Position numbers and translations under genes: made by a program. The notes beneath the pieces were generated by a model. It searched no databases, had not been told where the DNA came from, and saw only the letters and a program-made list of their open reading frames with translations. A DNA stretch of 24,253 bases from CAZSVE01 sp964610175 (lineage in GTDB: Bacteria > Pseudomonadota > Gammaproteobacteria > HK1): positions 1-24,253 of the forward strand of contig CAZSVE010000047.1 of NCBI GenBank assembly GCA_964610175.1, given 5' to 3'. Shown here in pieces: positions 8,464 to 16,627 of this stretch; within the stretch, counting starts at the first letter, position 1; each line of letters starts with the position of its first letter.

Positions 8464-8466
8464 ATC

Positions 8467-8889
8467 ATGGCAATGGTGATTCATTTGGATATTGTTAGTG
8501 CTGAGCGAGAAATCTTTTCTGGAGTGGCGGAGATGGTGTTTGCTCCAGCTGTTATGGGTGAGGTTGGTATTGCACCTCGTCATGCGCCGTTAATTACCCG
8601 GCTTAGACCGGGGGAAGTGCGTGCGCGTCTTCCAAACGGTGCAGGAGAATCATTTTACGTCTCTGGGGGTATTTTAGAGGTTCAACCACACGTCGTTACT
8701 GTATTATCGGATACAGTTGTGCGTGCGCACGATATTGATGAAGCTGCGGCACAAACTGCTAAGGAACGAGCCGAACAAGCAATGAAGAATCACTCTTCGG
8801 AAATGGAATACGCTGCGGCAGAAGCAGCGTTGATTGAAGCTTCAGCTCAGCTAGCGCTTCTCAATCGCATTAAACAAAAGAAGCATTAA
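8467..8889 (+). CDS. atpC: F1Fo ATP synthase subunit epsilon
   Basis: This subunit joins the rotor shaft to the c-ring and restrains ATP hydrolysis. The 140-residue product has the N-terminal beta-sandwich with HLDIVSAEREIFSG, GEVGIAPRHAPLIT and YVSGGILEVQP, which are close to E. coli AtpC. A C-terminal helical hairpin (about 90-138) is rich in Ala and Glu. The start lies three bases after the atpD stop. The next gene begins two bases after its stop, so transcription and probably translation continue into the FKBP gene; no terminator was seen between them. Confidence 0.97.
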   Translation: MAMVIHLDIVSAEREIFSGVAEMVFAPAVMGEVGIAPRHAPLITRLRPGEVRARLPNGAGESFYVSGGILEVQPHVVTVLSDTVVRAHDIDEAAAQTAKERAEQAMKNHSSEMEYAAAEAALIEASAQLALLNRIKQKKH

Positions 8890-8891
8890 TA

Positions 8892-9380
8892 ATGCCAGAA
8901 CAAACTATTGGACTTAATAAGGTTGTCTATCTAATTTATGAAATCAAAGATTTAGCAGATAATGTGCTTGAACGCACAGATATACCCGTTGGTTATGTAC
9001 ATGGTGGATATAATGTTTTGTTTGAAAAGGTTGAACGTTATTTGGAGGGCCATAAAGTCGGAGAAACCGTACATGTAACTCTTAATCCCGATGAGGGTTT
9101 TGGTGAGTATGATTCTGCTCTCACTTTTACCGATGATATCCGAAATGTTCCTCTTGAATATCAGCAGATCGGTGCTGAAGCTGTATTTGAAAACTCACGT
9201 AGTGAACAAGTGACAATGGTTGTAAACCGAATTGCAGGAGGGAAATTGACTTTGGATGGTAATCATCCATTTGCCGGTAAGACAGTCACTTTTCGAATTA
9301 CCATATCCTCCATCCGGGATGCTGAGAAAGCAGAGATTGAGAATGGCATCCCGAGGGATTACGTGGATACATTTCATTAA
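8892..9380 (+). CDS. SlyD-like FKBP-type peptidyl-prolyl isomerase
   Basis: The product is predicted to catalyse cis-trans isomerisation of X-Pro bonds and to act as a cytoplasmic folding helper. The 162-residue protein has the split FKBP domain (about 1-70 and 130-150) with the inserted chaperone-like IF domain between. Matching blocks to E. coli SlyD are YVHGGYNVLFEKVERYLEGHKVGE (YLHGHGSLISGLE... in SlyD), PDEGFGEYD (NDAYGQYD) and LDGNHPFAGK (VDGNHMLAGQ). The metal-binding His/Cys-rich tail of SlyD is absent, and the protein ends soon after the FKBP domain. It starts two bases after atpC, so it is probably the last gene of the atp transcript. A direct role in ATP synthase folding is an inference from position only. 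Confidence 0.85.
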   Translation: MPEQTIGLNKVVYLIYEIKDLADNVLERTDIPVGYVHGGYNVLFEKVERYLEGHKVGETVHVTLNPDEGFGEYDSALTFTDDIRNVPLEYQQIGAEAVFENSRSEQVTMVVNRIAGGKLTLDGNHPFAGKTVTFRITISSIRDAEKAEIENGIPRDYVDTFH

Positions 9381-9616
9381 AGCGTTTTTTTGCTGTTTCC
9401 TTTTTTGCTGTCGCAGTCCATCGATAGAATAATCGGAGCAAGAGTGTGGAAATCATAAAGCAGTGCAGTTTATTGTTTTTCACTGTAGGCCCCACTAAAA
9501 AGATCAGAATTAATTATAACCTTATCCCTCCTAAACAAGGAAAGTCCTAGTCTTCTAATCCCCCCCATTAAAATCCCATTTATTTGCCTCGCCGATGAAT
9601 CTAGCTGACCATAATC

Positions 9617-9640
9617 ATATCTCTTTAATTATATCTCTTT
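9617..9640 (+). repeat. 10-bp direct repeat upstream of glmU
   Basis: ATATCTCTTT occurs at 9617-9626 and again at 9631-9640, a 14-base period, ending just before the glmU ribosome binding region (GGTGAG). It lies in the 272-bp spacer after the FKBP gene. It may be a binding site for a regulator or simple slippage; there is no direct evidence for either. The rest of the spacer shows no gene and no strong terminator. Confidence 0.4.
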
Positions 9641-9652
9641 GGTGAGAATTCT

Positions 9653-11023
9653 ATGCTACCTCTTACCGTTGTAATCCTTTCAGCAGGGAAAGGTAAGCGA
9701 ATGAAGTCTGCCTTGCCCAAGGTGTTACACCGACTAGCAGGTCGGATGTTGCTTGAATTTGTCATTGATGCAGCAAAAAAGATAAATTCAGAGGCAATCT
9801 ACGTAGTTTACGGCCATGGTAGTGAGCATGTTTTAGCCGCATTTCCAGATTTACCTCTGAATATCAAGTGGATATACCAATCTTTACAGCTTGGAACTGG
9901 TCATGCAGTGAAACAGGTTATCTCGCACATTCCCAGTGAAGCACTGGTGTTAATACTATACGGCGATGTGCCATTGGTGAAACCAAAGCTTCTTACAGAG
10001 GTTGTCTCCAAGGCAGGAATGCAAAGTATCGGTCTTGTTACCGCACGGTTACCGGATCCCACGGGATATGGACGTATCGTGCGGGATACTTTTTCCGGTC
10101 GAGTCGTTGGAATTATTGAAGAAAAAGACGCAAATGATGACGAGCGGAAAATTACTGAGATCAATACTGGCATTATGGCGATTTCGGCAAGTCATCTTAG
10201 AAATTGGCTAGGGTCCCTTACTCAAAACAACGCGCAACGAGAATTCTATCTTACCGATATCATTAAATTGGCAACTCAAGAAGATATTTCGGTGGAAACG
10301 GTGACACCAAAGTTAGCGGAAGAAGTGCTGGGGGTGAATGACCGTGTTCAACTTGCTCACCTGGAACGACACTACCAACAAGAACAGGCGCGTCTTTTGA
10401 TGGAGTCTGGTGTGACCTTACGGGACCCTGCACGATTAGATATTCGCGGAGATATCGTTGTAGGTCAAGATGTGATTATTGACGTAAATGTGATCTTGGA
10501 AGGGCGAGTAGTTATTGGTGACGGTGCCAATATTGGTCCAAATACATACATCCGCGATACTGAGATTGGAGAAGGAACCCACGTTCAGGCTAACTGCGTA
10601 CTGGAAGGTGTTATTGTTGGTAAGGATTGTCGGATTGGGCCATTTTCACGCATACGCCCGGATACGCAACTTGCCGAATATGTTCATATTGGGAACTTTG
10701 TAGAAATAAAAAAATCCGATGTCAAAGAACGTTCAAAAATAAACCATCTTACTTATATAGGAGATGCGGAAGTTGGCCATGACGTTAATGTAGGTGCAGG
10801 TACTATTACCTGTAACTACGATGGTATACAGAAACATCGTACCGAGATTAAGGGCAATGTATTTATCGGATCCGGAACCATGTTGGTGGCACCAGTCACT
10901 CTTGGTACTGGTAGCACAATTGGTGCTGGCTCTACAATCACGAAGGATACTCCACCCCATAGGCTTACTGTCGAGCGTAACCGGCAAATGACCCTCAAGG
11001 GTTGGAAGCGCTTGGTTCGCTAA
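9653..11023 (+). CDS. glmU: Bifunctional UDP-GlcNAc pyrophosphorylase / GlcN-1-P acetyltransferase
   Basis: GlmU makes UDP-N-acetylglucosamine, the precursor of peptidoglycan and lipid A. It acetylates glucosamine-1-phosphate with acetyl-CoA and then transfers UMP from UTP. The 456-residue product equals E. coli GlmU in length. The N-terminal uridylyltransferase domain carries LSAGKGKRM-x4-LPKVLH (residues 9-26) and ends near 230. The C-terminal half is a left-handed beta-helix of hexapeptide repeats (about 250-440) with the acetyltransferase catalytic His at about 365 (INHLTYIGDAEVG) and the GAGTITCNYDG block. The atpC-to-glmU order is conserved in Gammaproteobacteria, but the usual following glmS is not here; ybeY follows instead. 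GGTGAG precedes the ATG. Confidence 0.97.
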   Translation: MLPLTVVILSAGKGKRMKSALPKVLHRLAGRMLLEFVIDAAKKINSEAIYVVYGHGSEHVLAAFPDLPLNIKWIYQSLQLGTGHAVKQVISHIPSEALVLILYGDVPLVKPKLLTEVVSKAGMQSIGLVTARLPDPTGYGRIVRDTFSGRVVGIIEEKDANDDERKITEINTGIMAISASHLRNWLGSLTQNNAQREFYLTDIIKLATQEDISVETVTPKLAEEVLGVNDRVQLAHLERHYQQEQARLLMESGVTLRDPARLDIRGDIVVGQDVIIDVNVILEGRVVIGDGANIGPNTYIRDTEIGEGTHVQANCVLEGVIVGKDCRIGPFSRIRPDTQLAEYVHIGNFVEIKKSDVKERSKINHLTYIGDAEVGHDVNVGAGTITCNYDGIQKHRTEIKGNVFIGSGTMLVAPVTLGTGSTIGAGSTITKDTPPHRLTVERNRQMTLKGWKRLVR

Positions 11024-11148
11024 AGTGCCCTCAACTTACCCTACCCTGAGTTATCTTTGCTACTTGAGCAAGTTTGCCAATTAAGCAATATCGGCACGAC
11101 GTTATATCATCACGTGCTCATAGCGGACTGCGATCTGAATTTACCCCC

Positions 11149-11697
11149 ATGCACCCTTCTCCTCAGATTTACCCGATACCTTACAGTAATGTGAAGTCTG
11201 CAATAGACATTCAGTACGCCAGTACACAAGAATCTCTGCCAATACAAAAGGATATCCGCAAATGGGTTAATGTTACATTAGCGCTAACTACGGATATTCG
11301 CCGTATTTCTCATGAAAACCACCTAGATAACGATGGTTTCAATGTCGAGTTAACGGTACGTATAGTAGATGAAGAGGAAGGCATCGCTCTAAATGGAAAG
11401 TATCGTGGTCGAGAGATGGCAACGAATGTTTTGTCGTTCCCTTGTGAGGCATCAGCTTCTTTGGGCCTGAATCTTCTCGGCGATATTGTGATATGTGCGC
11501 CCGTCGTAAAACGAGAGTTTGATATGCAACCCGGTGAGTCATGCAATGCGCATTGGGCACATATGGTTATACACGGGACGTTGCACCTTCTCGGCTATGA
11601 TCACCAGTCTCCAACGGAGGCAAGGTATATGGAGTCTATGGAAACAGCCGTACTTACCCAGCTAGGGTTTCCGGATCCGTATCGGAATCCATATTAG
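11149..11697 (+). CDS. ybeY: Endoribonuclease YbeY (rRNA maturation factor)
   Basis: YbeY is a zinc-dependent single-strand endoribonuclease needed for 16S rRNA 3'-end processing and ribosome quality control. The zinc motif H-x3-H-x5-H is complete: H142, H146 and H152 in HMVIHGTLHLLGYDH. Upstream are the family blocks YRGREMATNVLSFP and LLGDIVICAPVV. The start is uncertain. The ATG at 11149 gives 182 residues, whereas E. coli YbeY aligns from about the GTG at 11191; neither has a clear ribosome binding site, and a TTG at 11074 is less likely. The gene is followed after 23 bases by corC, the usual partner. The phoH-like ybeZ that often precedes ybeY is absent here. Confidence 0.93.
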   Translation: MHPSPQIYPIPYSNVKSAIDIQYASTQESLPIQKDIRKWVNVTLALTTDIRRISHENHLDNDGFNVELTVRIVDEEEGIALNGKYRGREMATNVLSFPCEASASLGLNLLGDIVICAPVVKREFDMQPGESCNAHWAHMVIHGTLHLLGYDHQSPTEARYMESMETAVLTQLGFPDPYRNPY

Positions 11698-11720
11698 GCA
11701 TATTCGCCTTACCGTAGGCC

Positions 11721-12590
11721 GTGAAAGATAGCAAATCAAATTCGGAACCCGGAGCTTATTCCTGGTTCGAGCGTTTTAGTCAGGCACTTCTGGGTGATTC
11801 GCGCGATTTATCGAGTGAACCACGCGATCAAAACCAACTGATTGCGATTTTGCGTGGCGCGGAGCAACGTAACTTCTTTGATGATGAAACGCTGAGTATG
11901 ATTGAAGGTGCGTTACAGGTAGCTGAGCTGCAAGTCCGTCATATCATGGTGCCACGGGCTCAAATGGTGGTAGTAGAAGGCGAACGTTCTCCCCCGGAAA
12001 AGTTTGTTTCGACAGTTATCGAATCGGGTCATTCCCGGTTTCCCGTCATAGGAGATAACCGGGATGAGATTCAGGGCATCCTTCTTGCTAAAGATCTGCT
12101 TAATTATTTTGTCAAGGATGATCGGGGTGTGTTCAATATTCGAGATTTCATGCGGCCGGCGATATTCATACCGGAGAGTAAACGGCTGAATGTATTATTG
12201 CAGGAATTTCGTGCGAGCCGTAATCACATAGCTATGGTCGTAGACGAATATGGTGGTATTTCGGGGCTGGTAACCATTGAAGACGTTCTGGAACAGATTG
12301 TGGGTAGTATTGATGATGAGCATGACGTGGATGATGACTGGTATATTCGGCCACAGGGTAATCGTGAATATATAGTCAAAGCACTTACCCCCATTGAAGA
12401 GTTCAATGAATATTTTCACACTAACTTCAGCAATCGGGAGTTTGATACCATTGGGGGATTGGTGGTAAATGCCTTCGGTTATTTACCGAGACGTGACGAG
12501 ACAAAAACCATCGAAGGTTTTACTTTCACCGTATTCCAGGCTTACAAACGTCGAGTCAGCCTATTCAAACTTTATTTTCCAGACCAGTGA
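11721..12590 (+). CDS. corC: CBS-domain protein of the CorC/HlyC family
   Basis: CorC (YbeX) is a cytoplasmic CBS-pair protein linked to magnesium/cobalt efflux and, through its neighbourhood, to ribosome function. The 289-residue product has no transmembrane segment. A short N-terminal region (to about 65) is followed by two CBS motifs: VRHIMVPRAQMVVV with SRFPVIGDNRDEIQGILLAKDLL in the first, and FIPESKRLNVLLQEFR with HIAMVVDEYGGISGLVTIEDVLEQIVG in the second. The C-terminal CorC/HlyC domain follows (about 205-289, including DTIGGLVVNAFGYLPRRDE). Length matches E. coli YbeX (292 aa). It starts at GTG 11721. Its stop overlaps the next gene's GTG by four bases. The apolipoprotein N-acyltransferase gene lnt, which often follows, is not in this window. 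Confidence 0.92.
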   Translation: MKDSKSNSEPGAYSWFERFSQALLGDSRDLSSEPRDQNQLIAILRGAEQRNFFDDETLSMIEGALQVAELQVRHIMVPRAQMVVVEGERSPPEKFVSTVIESGHSRFPVIGDNRDEIQGILLAKDLLNYFVKDDRGVFNIRDFMRPAIFIPESKRLNVLLQEFRASRNHIAMVVDEYGGISGLVTIEDVLEQIVGSIDDEHDVDDDWYIRPQGNREYIVKALTPIEEFNEYFHTNFSNREFDTIGGLVVNAFGYLPRRDETKTIEGFTFTVFQAYKRRVSLFKLYFPDQ

Positions 12591-13108
12591 TCCGAAAATA
12601 TCTACTACGTATCCTGCCTCCCCAAAACCGGATTCGTGAGAACAATACATATACCCGCTTGTTTGGGAAATTACTCTATAACCCTAGTCTTTGGCGTTTG
12701 GATCGAGACTCAGTAGCTCAAGGCGTTTCTGTTGGTATCTTCATTGCTTTTATCCCCGTACCCTTTCAAATGCTCCTTGCCGCTGCTGTCGCTATTGCCA
12801 TTGGTTGCAATCTTCCCATCGCTGTTGCCTTCGTTTGGATAAGCAATCCAATCACGATACCACCGATCTTTTATGCCGCCTACAAAGTTGGTGCAGTTCT
12901 TCTGCATGAAGCGCCAAGGGCTATGGAATTCCAATGGACCATCGGATGGATGTTCGCAAAACTTGCTGATATCGGGCAACCGTTGTTGCTTGGATGTGCC
13001 GTGCTTGGACTGGCATCAGCGACCGTAGGCAACGTAGCTATTCGGGTGCTTTGGTATCTACAAGTTACTCATCGATGGCATACACGTCGAAATAGGCGGC
13101 AGCATTGA
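12587..13108 (+). CDS. DUF2062 membrane protein
   Basis: This is a small inner-membrane protein of unknown function belonging to the DUF2062 family. The 173-residue product has a basic N-terminus, then hydrophobic helices at about 48-72, 75-105 and 130-155. It shows the family pattern in which a SVGIFIAFIPVPFQM helix is followed by NLPIAVAFVWISNPIT and a Pro-rich PPIFYAAYKVG. It starts at a GTG that overlaps the corC stop (GTGA), so it is translationally coupled to corC. The position directly after ybeY-corC suggests a link to that cluster, but the role is not known. The C-terminus is strongly basic (HRWHTRRNRRQH). Confidence 0.85.
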   Translation: MIRKYLLRILPPQNRIRENNTYTRLFGKLLYNPSLWRLDRDSVAQGVSVGIFIAFIPVPFQMLLAAAVAIAIGCNLPIAVAFVWISNPITIPPIFYAAYKVGAVLLHEAPRAMEFQWTIGWMFAKLADIGQPLLLGCAVLGLASATVGNVAIRVLWYLQVTHRWHTRRNRRQH

Positions 13109-13368
13109 TGGTTGCTATTGCAAACCACGTGGTGAATTTTATATTTTCGGGAACAGGAACCTCTGATAAGCTCGGATGGATGAATTTGGAGGTATTCGAA
13201 GAACGAAATCATTCGACGCTAGCGAACCCTGCTTCAGGGAAGAAAAATAAAATCATCCCGTGTCCGGACATACTCGAAATAGTACTCCATCGCTTGTGGA
13301 TAAAGCTTATCGATAATTCGACGAATATTCACATTAAAAACAAATCTATCGAAACTGATGTGCTTTGA
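13108..13368 (+). CDS. Doubtful small hypothetical ORF
   Basis: An 86-residue frame begins with an ATG that overlaps the DUF2062 stop by one base (TGATG), an arrangement suited to coupled translation. No family motif, signal or clear membrane segment is visible. The C-terminal third is rich in Ile, Asn and Lys. The opposite strand is also open across much of it, so coding status is undecided. It may be only the spacer in front of the tRNA. The rest of the 13109-13441 interval shows no other feature. Confidence 0.2.
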   Translation: MVAIANHVVNFIFSGTGTSDKLGWMNLEVFEERNHSTLANPASGKKNKIIPCPDILEIVLHRLWIKLIDNSTNIHIKNKSIETDVL

Positions 13369-13425
13369 AATATTGTCATTCTGTTGTCTGTCGAACAAAA
13401 ATGGCTGTGTGGTAGATAATTCCCT

Positions 13426-13431
13426 TATACT
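13426..13431 (+). promoter_or_regulatory. Putative -10 element of tRNA-Leu
   Basis: TATACT lies eleven bases before the tRNA 5' end. No good -35 hexamer is seen 17 bases upstream (GGCTGT at about 13403), so this is a tentative call. Confidence 0.35.
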
Positions 13432-13441
13432 AAAGAAGCTT

Positions 13442-13528
13442 GCCGAGGTGGCGGAACTGGTAGACGCGTCAGACTCAAAATCTGGTGGGGGTAACCTCGT
13501 GAGAGTTCGAGTCTCTCCCTCGGCACCA
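13442..13528 (+). tRNA. tRNA-Leu (anticodon CAA)
   Basis: This is an 87-nucleotide tRNA with a long variable arm, as expected for Leu. The acceptor arms GCCGAGG and CCTCGGC are fully complementary, the discriminator is A, and CCA is encoded (13526-13528). The anticodon loop CTCAAAA gives anticodon CAA, reading UUG. The anticodon stem TCAGA/TCTGG closes with one T-G pair. The T-arm GTTCGAGTC is standard. It stands alone, with its own terminator directly downstream and no other tRNA in the window. Confidence 0.97.
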
Positions 13529-13540
13529 ACCTGCGTGTGT

Positions 13541-13571
13541 AAAAAGCCACTTGCTGCGTAAGTGGCTTTTT
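13541..13571 (+). terminator. Intrinsic terminator after tRNA-Leu
   Basis: AAAAAGCCACTT (13541-13552) and AAGTGGCTTTTT (13560-13571) form a perfect 12-bp stem around a 7-base loop and end in a T-tract. The A-tract on the left arm means it could work in both directions. Confidence 0.93.
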
Positions 13572-13771
13572 CTTTGGCTTCGAATTGGATCGTGCCTTTG
13601 GGGTCTGATACAGTCCGATGCCTTAAGAAGATTCTCTTCCCCATTACTCCGTTATCCCGAAAAATCGAATGGACTCGATGATTCCCATGTATGTGGGCAT
13701 TAGCGAATCCCGTTTGTGATCCAATCAACAAGTTGAATTTCATCCCATTAATAATCACAGGAATGTAAATT

Positions 13772-16408
13772 ATGGCTAAGAATCAAAGTAAAAGAATTTA
13801 CTATTTTGGTAAAACTAAAAGTGATGGAACCAAGGAAATGAAGGAGCTCCTTGGTGGTAAAGGTGCGAATCTGGCGGAGATGACCAGTATAGACCTCCCT
13901 GTTCCGCCTGGCTTTACTATCACGACGAAAACCTGTGCCGCCTATAACGAAGCAGGAGGGAAATTACCCAAAGGACTCATGGATGAAGTTCACGAAAATA
14001 TGAAAATAGTGGAAAAGGAAACCGGAAAAAGTTTCGGTTCCAATAAAAATCCGCTATTGGTATCGGTTCGTAGCGGGGCCGCCGTCAGCATGCCTGGAAT
14101 GATGGATACCGTACTGAATTTGGGCCTCAACGACGCCGCCCTGGAGGGCCTGATTGTAGCATCCGATAATCGCCGTTTTGCTTTGGACGCCTATCGTCGA
14201 CTCATCAACATGTTCGGGGATGTGGTTATGGGCGTCGACCACGAAAAATTCGAGGAAGAATTCGATAAGATCAAGAGCAATTACGGAGTCAAGCTCGACA
14301 CCGAGCTCAATGAAGACGGACTGGTGGATCTGATCCACGCCTACAAGGAGGTTTACAAATCCCACACCGGTGAAGACTTCCCTCAAGACCCCTTCGAGCA
14401 GCTGGAAAAAGCCATCGAAGCGGTTTTCAAAAGTTGGAATATCCCTCGCGCCGTAGAGTATCGTCGCATCAACGAGATCACCGGGCTCCTGGGAACCGCC
14501 GTCAACGTACAGACCATGGTATTCGGCAACATGGGCGAGGATTCCGGCACCGGCGTTGCCTTCACCCGCGATCCATCCACCGGCAAAAACGAGTTCTATG
14601 GGGAATTCCTCGTCAACGCCCAGGGCGAAGACGTAGTCGCCGGGATTCGGACCCCACAACCCGTCAAGGAAATGAGCGCTTGGCGCAAGGATATCTACGA
14701 GCAACTCCTGGAAGTCAAGAATATCCTGGAAAAACACTATCAGGAGATGGAAGACTTCGAGTTCACCATTGAAACAGGCACCCTCTACATGTTGCAGACC
14801 CGCACCGGAAAACGCACCGGTCAGGCGGCCGTCAAGATTGCGGTGGACATGGTCGATGAAAAGCTCATCACCAAAAAGGTCGGTGTCGGCCGGGTTCCCC
14901 CCAATGACCTCAATCAGCTTCTTTTGCCAACCTTCGATCCGAATGCTGGGCGGGATGTACTCACTACCGGACTTCCGGCATCACCCGGTGCCGCCTGTGG
15001 CAAGCTTGCATTCACTGCCGACGAAGCCGTGCATCGCTCCGAACATGGTGAGACCGTATTATTGGTTCGCAAGGAAACCAGTCCCGAAGATATCAGTGGC
15101 ATGCACATGGCCGCCGGTATTCTGACATCCACCGGTGGCATGACCAGTCACGCTGCCGTGGTAGCCCGTGGTTGGGGTAAATGTTGCGTAGCCGGTGCAG
15201 GTGAAATCATCATCGATGAGAAAAACGCCAAGATCACCGTGAATGGGCGAACCTTCGGTCAGGAAGACGTTCTCAGTATCGATGGTTCCTCGGGTGAGGT
15301 GATGGCGGGGGAGATTCCTCGCCTCGAACCCAAACTTTCCGACGATTTCGCTACCCTGATGAAATGGGCCGATAAATATCGCCGACTCAAGGTCCGCGCC
15401 AATGCCGACACCCCCGAAGATGCCACGCGGGCTCGGGACTTCGGCGCCGAGGGAATCGGTCTTTGCCGTACCGAGCATATGTTCTTCGAGGGAGATCGAA
15501 TCACCTCCATGCGGGAAATGATCCTCGCCGAGACCCAGGAAGCACGACGCGCGGCCCTTGCCAAGCTGCTTCCCTACCAGCGTAAAGACTTCGAAGGCAT
15601 ATTCACCGCCATGAAAGACCTGCCGGTGACGGTTCGACTCCTGGATCCGCCACTACACGAATTCCTGCCCCAAGACGAGAAAGCCCAGGCCGAACTTGCC
15701 TCGGCCATTGGTGTCTCCGCTGATTACGTCGCCACGCGCGTTGGCCAGTTGCACGAAACCAATCCCATGTTGGGTCACCGTGGGTGCCGTCTATCCATAA
15801 CCTACCCCGAAATCCTGGACATGCAGGTGCAGGCCATTACCGAAGCGGCCATCGACTGCAAGGGAAAAGGCATCGAGGCCATGCCGGAAGTCATGATTCC
15901 ATTGGTAGGAACGGCCAAGGAACTCGGCATCCTTCGCGATCAGGCCATCCAGGTCATCGAAAGAACCAAGCAAGAAAAGAAATTCACAGGTGATCTGCCG
16001 ATACCTGTCGGCACCATGATCGAGATCCCGCGCGCCGCATTGACCGCCGACGACGTCGCCAAACAGGCCGATTTCTTCAGTTTCGGCACGAATGACCTAA
16101 CACAAATGACATTCGGCTTCAGCCGGGATGACATCGGCACCTTCCTGCCCGATTACCTGAGGCTCGAAATCTTCGAACGGGATCCGTTCCAGGGACTGGA
16201 TGAGAGCGGCGTCGGGCAACTAGTGGAAATGGCCGTCAAGAAAGGTCGTAAGACCAACAAGTCCCTGAAACTCGGTATCTGTGGAGAGCACGGTGGTGAT
16301 CCTGCCTCCATCGCTTTCTGTGACAATGTGGGTCTCGACTACGTTTCCTGCTCTCCGTTCCGGGTTTCCGTAGCTCGGTTGGCGACTGCGCAATCCGCCT
16401 TGAAATAG
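13772..16408 (+). CDS. ppdK: Pyruvate, phosphate dikinase
   Basis: This enzyme interconverts pyruvate + ATP + phosphate and phosphoenolpyruvate + AMP + pyrophosphate in the cytoplasm. The 878-residue product has the full family length. The N-terminal ATP-grasp domain (about 1-350) includes LLGGKGANLAEM and VSVRSGAAVSMPGMMDT. The swivelling phosphohistidine domain has GGMTSHAAVVARGWGK with catalytic H460. The C-terminal TIM-barrel PEP/pyruvate domain (about 540-878) includes GLCRTEHMF, IPVGTMIEIPRAAL and the catalytic Cys at 860 in YVSCSPFRV, preceded by GICGEHGGDP. CAGGAATG precedes the ATG. It is an isolated transcription unit between two terminators. The first 25 or so codons are clearly A+T-richer than the rest. 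With enolase also in the window, the PEP node is well represented. Confidence 0.98.
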   Translation: MAKNQSKRIYYFGKTKSDGTKEMKELLGGKGANLAEMTSIDLPVPPGFTITTKTCAAYNEAGGKLPKGLMDEVHENMKIVEKETGKSFGSNKNPLLVSVRSGAAVSMPGMMDTVLNLGLNDAALEGLIVASDNRRFALDAYRRLINMFGDVVMGVDHEKFEEEFDKIKSNYGVKLDTELNEDGLVDLIHAYKEVYKSHTGEDFPQDPFEQLEKAIEAVFKSWNIPRAVEYRRINEITGLLGTAVNVQTMVFGNMGEDSGTGVAFTRDPSTGKNEFYGEFLVNAQGEDVVAGIRTPQPVKEMSAWRKDIYEQLLEVKNILEKHYQEMEDFEFTIETGTLYMLQTRTGKRTGQAAVKIAVDMVDEKLITKKVGVGRVPPNDLNQLLLPTFDPNAGRDVLTTGLPASPGAACGKLAFTADEAVHRSEHGETVLLVRKETSPEDISGMHMAAGILTSTGGMTSHAAVVARGWGKCCVAGAGEIIIDEKNAKITVNGRTFGQEDVLSIDGSSGEVMAGEIPRLEPKLSDDFATLMKWADKYRRLKVRANADTPEDATRARDFGAEGIGLCRTEHMFFEGDRITSMREMILAETQEARRAALAKLLPYQRKDFEGIFTAMKDLPVTVRLLDPPLHEFLPQDEKAQAELASAIGVSADYVATRVGQLHETNPMLGHRGCRLSITYPEILDMQVQAITEAAIDCKGKGIEAMPEVMIPLVGTAKELGILRDQAIQVIERTKQEKKFTGDLPIPVGTMIEIPRAALTADDVAKQADFFSFGTNDLTQMTFGFSRDDIGTFLPDYLRLEIFERDPFQGLDESGVGQLVEMAVKKGRKTNKSLKLGICGEHGGDPASIAFCDNVGLDYVSCSPFRVSVARLATAQSALK

Positions 16409-16419
16409 GCAAGCAGTGA

Positions 16420-16448
16420 CTCGGGCCCCGCAATGCGCGGAGCCCGAG
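16420..16448 (+). repeat. Strong GC-rich hairpin just after ppdK
   Basis: CTCGGGC and GCCCGAG form a 7-bp outer stem, and inside it CCGC pairs with GCGG across a C-A mismatch. There is no T-tract, so it is more likely an mRNA 3'-end stabiliser working with the terminator 25 bases downstream. Confidence 0.6.
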
Positions 16449-16473
16449 GCAAAAATGCATTGCTTCCATTCTG

Positions 16474-16513
16474 AAAAAGCCCCCTCCGTTTGGGAACCGG
16501 AGGGGGCTTTTTT
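16474..16513 (+). terminator. Intrinsic terminator of ppdK
   Basis: AAAAAGCCCCCTCCG (16474-16488) pairs perfectly with CGGAGGGGGCTTTTT (16498-16512) and ends in a run of T. The stem is long and GC-rich, and the flanking A-tract would allow use from both sides. Confidence 0.95.
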
Positions 16514-16627
16514 CGAATGGCGCGGAAGTTGTTTACTGCTGTTGGTTTTGGACCTCTTTATCACTCGATAATTGATATAATCGAATCTTACGTATACGTT
16601 ATCCCAATGATTAGCGATGCCTCTCCT

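Noticed and set aside
13234..13758. 174-residue frame on the minus strand covering the tRNA
   Set aside because: It runs antisense through tRNA-Leu and its terminator. The GETRTLTRLPPPDFES segment is the well-known false translation of a tRNA-Leu complement.
14054..14737. 227-residue frame on the minus strand inside ppdK
   Set aside because: It is a shadow of the conserved ATP-grasp domain of ppdK.
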